Positions 14,783 through 19,198 of a stretch of DNA of 19,198 nt are shown here, piece after piece; the first letter of the stretch is position 1; each line of letters starts with the position of its first letter. Position numbers and translations under genes: made by a program. This DNA is from Candidatus Saccharimonadales bacterium (GTDB lineage Bacteria > Patescibacteriota > Saccharimonadia > Saccharimonadales > UBA4665), in assembly GCA_025450135.1 (NCBI GenBank), contig JANWHZ010000030.1, positions 1 to 19,198 of the forward strand, given 5' to 3'. The notes beneath the pieces are model-generated. The model was not told the origin of the DNA. It worked only from the letters and a program-made list of their open reading frames with translations, and did not search any database.

Positions 14783-15828
14783 TCTACGCGAATCGAATAC
14801 GGTGGCAACGTATGCTCCTGACCGTCAGCAGCCGTATAGGAAAATATAAAGAGCATAGACATGCCAGAGCGATCATGAGAGTCTGGTTCGCTATGCATAC
14901 GCAGTGATCCATACTCAAGGCTGACGGCTTGGTCTCGTGCAGTAGAGCTGAACCGTGACCGTAGCGCATCGCACACACATCGATCAAACTCAGCCGGTCT
15001 ACCAGCGGCGGCTGCAGCCGCCGCCCTGTCGATGGCCGCTTGGGATAACCCCAAGACAGTGTTTACTTCCCGGTCGAGACCAAGCACCTTAAAGCGATCC
15101 ACAGCAAGCGCCACGCACCTTGGTGCGGCATTTGCCTGACCATTCATAACCATCGCCTCGGGGTGAGCCGCAAATGCCAGGTTTAGCAGCCCTGCTATAC
15201 GCCCATCATCAATCGTCTCTACTTCTGACGGCCGCATACCATACAGAGCGTTAAAAATTGCTTGGCCCTGATCACTGGCCGCAGCAGGGAGCCTGTATGC
15301 TGGGTCGGCTAGCAAAGCAACTTCATGAAACCGCCTACCTACCGTGACTGTCTGTGGGCCCAACACATCACGCCCCCACGCAACCGTTCTGACATCAAGA
15401 GGGCTCGCCTCGCCCTCTTCGGGCAGCACTATTGCCGCATATCGTACTTGTTCTACAGACGTCAGCCGATAGTCTTGGCCAATCCTCCATGCCGTAAGCG
15501 GCTGATTAACAAGCAACAACGGTCTGGCATTCTGCCGAGCCTCATAGCGTACGACTACTACCGGGCGATGTCGTTGCGCGTCGGAATAGAGCACCTGGTC
15601 TCGTTGATCAGGCGTGGCAGGCCACTCCTGGCCGCCGTCACGAACCGCATCAAGCATTTCCTCACCCACTGCATCACGAGGAAAGCGCCCCATAAGTTGC
15701 CTTTGAACAAGGTCAGTATCAACACCTATGCCAGCAAGCTCCCCCAGTACGTGCTGCTCAGCGGCCGTCAGATCACGCGTCGGTTCGAACAACTGCCTAA
15801 GCCTGTCCCCTGGATCGTCGCTACTCAT
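14773..15828 (-). CDS. 351-residue protein of unknown function downstream of pyrH
   Basis: I do not recognise a family. It has no signal peptide or membrane helix and is rich in Ala, Arg and Asp. The N-terminus (1-75) looks helical; the middle (about 85-180) looks beta-rich (PVVVVRYEA, RYAAIVLPEEG, RTVAWG, QTVTVGRRFHEVALL); a helical part with an Ala run (DRAAAAAAAGRP, about 275-286) follows, and the end (about 300-351) again looks like beta strands. The start is supported by GGAAG at 15838-15834, five bases before the ATG. It lies 42 bases after pyrH and is probably cotranscribed with it, in the place where many bacteria have frr. It is not Frr: length and sequence do not fit. Its last ten bases overlap the Clp gene tail to tail. 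Confidence 0.83.
   Translation of the reverse strand: MSSDDPGDRLRQLFEPTRDLTAAEQHVLGELAGIGVDTDLVQRQLMGRFPRDAVGEEMLDAVRDGGQEWPATPDQRDQVLYSDAQRHRPVVVVRYEARQNARPLLLVNQPLTAWRIGQDYRLTSVEQVRYAAIVLPEEGEASPLDVRTVAWGRDVLGPQTVTVGRRFHEVALLADPAYRLPAAASDQGQAIFNALYGMRPSEVETIDDGRIAGLLNLAFAAHPEAMVMNGQANAAPRCVALAVDRFKVLGLDREVNTVLGLSQAAIDRAAAAAAAGRPAEFDRCVCDALRSRFSSTARDQAVSLEYGSLRMHSEPDSHDRSGMSMLFIFSYTAADGQEHTLPPYSIRVDQL
15005..15024. repeat. 20-bp perfect GC-rich palindrome inside the 351-residue gene
   Basis: Every base from 15005 to 15024 is matched around a central TGCA. It encodes the alanine run of the minus-strand protein. It can form a cruciform or a very stable mRNA hairpin, but may simply reflect alternating GCG/GCC alanine codons. 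Confidence 0.9.
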
Positions 15829-15870
15829 TCATACTTCCGATGTATTGAAAATCGCTAAACAATGTGGCCT

Positions 15871-16581
15871 TTAAGGATGCCTGATTGCTGTTCCTACCGT
15901 TTCGCTGCGGGCAGCACGCAGAATGTTACCTGGCTGGAGCGCATCAAAGATAAGTATCGGTAAGTTGTGCTCAAACGCTAAGCCAAGCGCAGCACGGTCC
16001 ATGACCTTAATTTTCTCATTGGCAATCGCTTCCTGGAGCGATAGAACCTCATAACGCTTTGCGTCAGCGTGCTGAGCTGGGTCTTTGTCGTACACACCAT
16101 CAACTTTAGTCGCCTTCATGACAACGTCGCAGCTAAGTTCCAGCGCGACTGCTAGAGCGGCAGTGTCGGTCGTGAGATAAGGGCGCCCGATGCCGCCAGC
16201 CACAATCACGACACGCCCATGCTCCAAATGCTCCAGTGCTAGGCGAAACACGTACGGCTCGGCTAATTGCTCGGCATATACATTCGTCATGCACCGCGTC
16301 GCCACGTTTTCGTGCTCAAAGATATCGGTGAGTGCCAACGCGTTCATCATTGTCGCCAGCATACCGATCTGATCAGCCGTCACGCGCTGAATGCCATGCC
16401 CCGCGAGTTGCGTCCCGCGGGCATAGTTACCGCCGCCAACCATGATTACTACTTGAATGCCCGCCTCCACCACTTGTTTGACCTCGCGGGCTAACCAAGC
16501 GCCAAAGTCGGTATCAATACCGTGTTCGTACTTACCAGCTAACTGCTCGCCAGATAGTTTAAGCAACACACGTTTGTACAT
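15871..16581 (-). CDS. pyrH: uridylate (UMP) kinase
   Basis: Phosphorylates UMP to UDP with ATP in pyrimidine nucleotide synthesis; a hexameric cytoplasmic enzyme of the amino acid kinase fold. Seen here (236 residues from the chosen start): YKRVLLKLSGEQ at the N-terminus, the glycine loop VVIMVGGGNYARG, the UMP-binding region TADQIGMLATMMNALAL, GGIGRPYLTTDTAA, and KATKVDGVYDKDP. Length and order are typical of PyrH. An upstream ATG at 16590 would add three residues, but it overlaps the -10 box TACAAT (16594-16589); the ATG at 16581, seven bases after that box, fits a leaderless start and the usual protein N-terminus. The unknown 351-residue gene follows in the same direction; xth is divergent. 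Confidence 0.97.
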   Translation of the reverse strand: MYKRVLLKLSGEQLAGKYEHGIDTDFGAWLAREVKQVVEAGIQVVIMVGGGNYARGTQLAGHGIQRVTADQIGMLATMMNALALTDIFEHENVATRCMTNVYAEQLAEPYVFRLALEHLEHGRVVIVAGGIGRPYLTTDTAALAVALELSCDVVMKATKVDGVYDKDPAQHADAKRYEVLSLQEAIANEKIKVMDRAALGLAFEHNLPILIFDALQPGNILRAARSETVGTAIRHP

Positions 16582-16588
16582 CGGCAGC

Positions 16589-16597
16589 ATTGTAGCA
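16589..16597 (-). promoter_or_regulatory. extended -10 promoter of pyrH
   Basis: On the minus strand TGC (16597-16595) is followed by TACAAT (16594-16589); seven bases later is ATG 16581. It lies only seven bases from the oppositely directed xth promoter element. Confidence 0.6.
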
Positions 16598-16601
16598 CGC
16601 T

Positions 16602-16610
16602 TGCTATACT
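16602..16610 (+). promoter_or_regulatory. extended -10 promoter of xth
   Basis: TGC (16602-16604) followed by TATACT (16605-16610), then seven bases and the xth ATG at 16618. Only four bases separate it from the extended -10 element of pyrH on the other strand. Confidence 0.62.
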
Positions 16611-16617
16611 TAATCCT

Positions 16618-17415
16618 ATGAGAATATTTTCATGGAACGTCAATGGCATCCGCGCCGTAGTTAAAAAGGGCATGCTCCAGCAGTTTATTGCCGATGATGA
16701 CCCGGACATCCTTTGCTTACAAGAGACGAAGGCTGAGCGCGGCCAAGCCGAAATAGACTTGCCGCAGTATACCGAATATTGGAATTCGGCGGAGAAAAAG
16801 GGCTATAGCGGGACAGCTATCTTCACAAAGCCGCTGCCGCACACTGTTATTAACGGTTTGCCTGATCATCTCCGACAAAAATACGACATGGCCGGCGACG
16901 GCTATGGCGACCCAAACACTGAAGGTCGCATAACCGCCGCTGAGTACGACAAATTCTGGCTCGTGACGGTCTACACGCCGAACGCCAAGGACGATCTATC
17001 CAGGCTAGACCTACGATACAAGCACTGGGACCCAGTGTTTCTGGAGTATGTGCAACAGCTAGAAATGTCCAAACCAGTTATATTCTGCGGCGACCTCAAC
17101 GTTGCACACACCGAGCTCGACCTAGCTAACCCGAAACCAAACGTTGGCAAGAAAGGATTCACCAACGAAGAGCGTGAAGGCTTTCAGCATTTCCTCGATG
17201 CCGGCTATGTCGATACGTTGCGGATGTTCAAAGAAGGAAACGGCTACTATACTTGGTGGAGCCATTTCGCCAACGCCCGAGCACGGAACGTCGGCTGGCG
17301 TATCGACTATTTCCTAGTCTCGGAACGTCTAAAAGATAAGGTCAAAGCCGCCGATATCCATCCGCAAGTTATGGGTTCTGATCACTGTCCGGTATCTATT
17401 ACCATCAAGCTATAG
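16618..17415 (+). CDS. xth: exodeoxyribonuclease III / AP endonuclease (ExoA/APE1 type)
   Basis: Cuts DNA at abasic sites in base excision repair and removes 3'-blocked ends, with Mg2+. The 265 residues hold the whole exonuclease-endonuclease-phosphatase fold: the N-terminal MRIFSWNVNGIRA, LQETK with the metal-binding Glu near residue 37, the GDLNVAHTELDL catalytic segment, YTWWSH, RNVGWRIDYFLVS and the C-terminal SDHCPV with the catalytic His. NPKPN and the WRIDY style are closer to Bacillus ExoA/human APE1 than to E. coli XthA. The start is fixed by the canonical N-terminus and by the -10 box seven bases upstream; no Shine-Dalgarno sequence is present. Confidence 0.97.
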   Translation: MRIFSWNVNGIRAVVKKGMLQQFIADDDPDILCLQETKAERGQAEIDLPQYTEYWNSAEKKGYSGTAIFTKPLPHTVINGLPDHLRQKYDMAGDGYGDPNTEGRITAAEYDKFWLVTVYTPNAKDDLSRLDLRYKHWDPVFLEYVQQLEMSKPVIFCGDLNVAHTELDLANPKPNVGKKGFTNEEREGFQHFLDAGYVDTLRMFKEGNGYYTWWSHFANARARNVGWRIDYFLVSERLKDKVKAADIHPQVMGSDHCPVSITIKL

Positions 17416-17474
17416 CAACGCTATCTGCGGCTACTCGTCAGGAGAGTCGTAAGAAGCACCGTCGTCAGCCTGCA

Positions 17475-17804
17475 TCATAGCCGACCGGCAAGCCAAAACA
17501 TACCGACGGCCGCATCAGAAGCATCGTGAACCGTAAACGCTGGCCCTTCTGGGCACCCATCCATTCGCTCTTGAATAGCTGACAGTAGCTCTGCGCGTAG
17601 TACCGCGTCTTCGATGTCTGGATTTGCTAACCGACCGATACCTAAACAAACTGCCATATCACTACGGTTAAATGGACAGTTAACACACTCCAAGTTCTGA
17701 TGCCTAAAACCCGATTGGAGCCCATAGGTGACGTCGTCTTCGCTGACGTTATCCTCAGGCATTTCATTCCTATCGCGTGGACGTGGCACTTTCGGTGGCC
17801 TCAC
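17475..17804 (-). CDS. small cysteine-containing protein of unknown function
   Basis: Unrecognised 109-residue soluble protein. The first 25 residues are Pro/Arg-rich then acidic and probably disordered. Cys40 and Cys43 form a CVNC motif followed by Cys53, and Cys84 lies in GCPEGP; the spacing C-x2-C-x9-C-x30-C could bind zinc or an iron-sulfur cluster, but no known family is evident. A helix (PDIEDAVLRAELLSAIQERM) separates the third and fourth cysteines. The start is GTG at 17804; a CATAAT box (17815-17810) lies five bases upstream, so a leaderless start is plausible. It lies convergently to xth, 59 bases from its end, and divergently from the following gene. Confidence 0.68.
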   Translation of the reverse strand: MRPPKVPRPRDRNEMPEDNVSEDDVTYGLQSGFRHQNLECVNCPFNRSDMAVCLGIGRLANPDIEDAVLRAELLSAIQERMDGCPEGPAFTVHDASDAAVGMFWLAGRL

Positions 17805-17809
17805 TTGCT

Positions 17810-17815
17810 ATTATG
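17810..17815 (-). promoter_or_regulatory. possible -10 box for the small cysteine protein
   Basis: Minus-strand CATAAT, five bases before the GTG start at 17804. The overall geometry agrees with other genes here, but no -35 box is evident. Confidence 0.4.
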
Positions 17816-17855
17816 TACATGTAATAGAATAACTAGCACATAAATACAAATGTAG

Positions 17856-17884
17856 TTGGGTATTCCGCGATTCTCGCCGATAAT
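17856..17884 (+). promoter_or_regulatory. possible promoter of the NnrD-like gene
   Basis: TTGGGT (17856-17861), a 17-base spacer and GATAAT (17879-17884) followed by six bases and ATG 17891. The match to consensus is moderate; the -10-to-ATG distance repeats the leaderless pattern. Confidence 0.45.
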
Positions 17885-17890
17885 ATAGTT

Positions 17891-18697
17891 ATGCAAAGTG
17901 ACGCCTACTGGCAGAAGCAGACAGGTAGCAAACCACTCTTTTCGGACCTGCTATGGAGCCAGCCCGAGAACCGGGCGCTAGCTGGGAAACTACTGATCAT
18001 CGGAGGCAACTTATTTGGCTTTGCAGCGCCAGCCGAAGCATATAACGAAACAGTGAAGGCCGGCATCGGGATAGCCCACGTTCTCTTGCCGAATGCGACC
18101 AAACGACTTGTCGGCGGTGTTCTCGAGACAGGCGACTACGCTGCTAGCACACCGAGCGGCAGTTTCAGCCAGAGCGCGCTCGGTGAGCTATTGCCCCATG
18201 CTCTATGGGCAGACGGGGTACTATTAGCCGGTGATCTGGGACGGAACTCTGAAACTGCAATTCTCCTAGAGAAATTCACTGCGGCTTACCATGGCCAGCT
18301 CACCATCACGAAAGATGCGGCTGACTACTTTACCCTGGCGCCACAGGCGTTGATTACCCGGCCCGAGACAACACTTGTGGTCAGCTTTGCCCAGTTACAA
18401 AAATTAGCTACGACCGCCAAATTCCCGCAGCCGTTTGTATTTAGCATGGACTTACTGCGACTCGTCGAAGCCCTGCACAATTTGACGCGTATGTACCCAA
18501 TCAACATTGTTGTGAAGCATCTCGCAACGATTATCGTCGCATCCAGCGGGCAGGTCAGCACTACCAAGCTTGTAACGGATAAAGACATCTGGCGAGTTGC
18601 TGTTGCGTCACACACGGCTGTCTGGTGGCTTCAAAACCCTGCCAAACCATACGAGGCCATTACCACAGCGGTACTCACTGCGACTGGTGATGTATAA
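17891..18697 (+). CDS. divergent NAD(P)H-hydrate dehydratase (NnrD/YjeF C-domain)-like protein
   Basis: Ribokinase-fold protein of 268 residues. The segment GKLLIIGGNLFGFAAPAEAYNETVKAGIGIAHVLLP (split across residues 32-67) follows the pattern of the first strand and helix of ADP/ATP-dependent NAD(P)HX dehydratases, enzymes that repair hydrated nicotinamide cofactors. ADGVLLAGDLGRNSET (107-122) corresponds to the usual GPGLG segment, and VVKH (207-210) to the LKG strand. The normally invariant glycine-rich GTGDVLAG loop with the catalytic Asp is not found where expected; the region reads TDKDIWRVAVASHTAVWW instead. The enzyme activity is therefore doubtful and a binding or regulatory role is possible. 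The family assignment is by pattern only. The 3' end faces the next gene convergently, 33 bases away. Confidence 0.75.
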   Translation: MQSDAYWQKQTGSKPLFSDLLWSQPENRALAGKLLIIGGNLFGFAAPAEAYNETVKAGIGIAHVLLPNATKRLVGGVLETGDYAASTPSGSFSQSALGELLPHALWADGVLLAGDLGRNSETAILLEKFTAAYHGQLTITKDAADYFTLAPQALITRPETTLVVSFAQLQKLATTAKFPQPFVFSMDLLRLVEALHNLTRMYPINIVVKHLATIIVASSGQVSTTKLVTDKDIWRVAVASHTAVWWLQNPAKPYEAITTAVLTATGDV

Positions 18698-18730
18698 CCC
18701 GATCTAATTGACGTATAAGGCTAATAGATA

Positions 18731-19198
18731 TTAACTCGTCAGAGGCCTGTCGACAGCCGACAATATCGCCCTCATAATAAAGAAGACGGCAATTGGATTC
18801 GGAACCAGCTGCCAATGAGTGTATATAACTGGTAGCGTCCATATAGCACCTGCGACAAAGAACGGGAGGAACACGTGCAGCCAAACCACACGGTTTAATT
18901 CACTCGTCTTTTGCAGACCGTTAATCAGTCGCAGTAGATCATATACACTAAATCCAAATGCGGCCGCCGTGGAAAGTGCTGCAGCAAGCGGGATACCTCC
19001 GCTAAGGAATGCGAGTAGCCACATAATAAATAGAAGCCCATTCAAGCCGATCACAAGCACGCTATAGTTCCGTCTATCATCTTTCGACAAATAGGTATAC
19101 GAATCCTCCGCAAACTTATTAACGACTAACAGGGGCCAGAAGTACGCTAGCACCGGCAGCATGAACACTAAATCCGAAGCCGTTATTGGCTGATTACC
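18731..19198 (-). CDS. integral membrane protein of unknown function, 5' end beyond the window
   Basis: The frame is open up to the right edge (codons GNQPITASDLVFMLPVL), so the true start is probably outside; a GTG at 19168 and an ATG at 19162 are possible internal starts but would cut into the first helix. About four hydrophobic helices are visible: around LVFMLPVLAYFWPLLVV, SVLVIGLNGLLFIMWLLAFL, IPLAAALSTAAAFGFSVYDLL and VVWLHVFLPFFVAGAIWTLPVIY, with a last shorter one near the end (NPIAVFFIMRAIL). A charged loop (KFAEDSYTYLSKDDRRNY) follows the first helix. No catalytic motif is recognised. Confidence 0.76.
   Translation of the reverse strand, partial: GNQPITASDLVFMLPVLAYFWPLLVVNKFAEDSYTYLSKDDRRNYSVLVIGLNGLLFIMWLLAFLSGGIPLAAALSTAAAFGFSVYDLLRLINGLQKTSELNRVVWLHVFLPFFVAGAIWTLPVIYTHWQLVPNPIAVFFIMRAILSAVDRPLTS

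Noticed and set aside
15325..15858. 177-codon plus-strand frame opposite the 351-residue gene
   Set aside because: It is a shadow frame; the minus-strand frame has a Shine-Dalgarno site, operon context with pyrH and more protein-like composition.
1..19198. CRISPR array, insertion sequence, integrase or prophage
   Set aside because: No regularly spaced repeats, terminal inverted repeats, transposase or integrase motifs or phage structural genes were seen. The phage-like beta modules in the glycoside hydrolase are single domains.
1..19198. Alternative genetic code (TGA as Gly, as in some CPR groups)
   Set aside because: Several genes end cleanly at TGA (4412-4414, 11997-11999, 12372-12374, 14780-14782), and no recognised protein needs an in-frame TGA to be read through.

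Overview
The window is bacterial and gene-dense, with roughly balanced base composition, TGA used as a normal stop, and most gaps shorter than 100 bases. The mix of genes suggests a small-genome, single-membrane, Gram-positive-like organism, most likely a Patescibacteria (CPR) member and perhaps Saccharibacteria/TM7. The reasons are a MarP-type periplasmic protease next to VKOR, a membrane-tethered Clp ATPase paired with a small membrane protein, several proteins without recognisable family, and many genes whose -10 box lies only 6-7 bases before the start codon. The phylum is an inference; no 16S gene or ribosomal protein is present to prove it.

Left part, plus strand (1-4414): the 3' part of glucose-6-phosphate dehydrogenase (zwf), a CvpA-type membrane domain fused to a trypsin-like protease (MarP-like), a VKOR-family thiol oxidase and an NRAMP-type metal transporter. 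The protease has two cysteines placed like the MarP disulfide, and the oxidase follows immediately, so the two probably work together in the envelope. On the minus strand (6712-4605) is a two-gene MacB/FtsX-type ABC exporter with a TGATG coupling. Then comes tRNA-Ser(GGA) with encoded CCA and a strong terminator hairpin.

Centre (7059-11999): a small acidic protein, a small exported four-cysteine protein, a 948-residue secreted clan GH-A-like glycoside hydrolase ending in a type I-like dockerin, and directly behind it a secreted cohesin protein anchored by a C-terminal membrane helix. This pair looks like a minimal one-enzyme cellulosome-type display system and is the most striking feature. 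Next (12012-14782) a small membrane protein is coupled through ATGA to an 803-residue membrane-anchored Clp/Hsp100 protein whose first ATPase domain is degraded and whose pore-loop aromatics appear to be missing.

Right part: on the minus strand, pyrH (UMP kinase) followed by an unrecognised 351-residue protein that overlaps the Clp gene tail to tail. Divergent from pyrH is xth (AP endonuclease/exonuclease III); the two promoters almost touch. Then follow a small minus-strand cysteine protein, a divergent NAD(P)H-hydrate-dehydratase-like protein that lacks the catalytic loop, and a membrane protein running off the right edge. No insertion sequence, CRISPR array, integrase, origin or phage gene is visible. 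Apart from the tRNA region (6713-7058), no gene-free stretch exceeds 300 bases.
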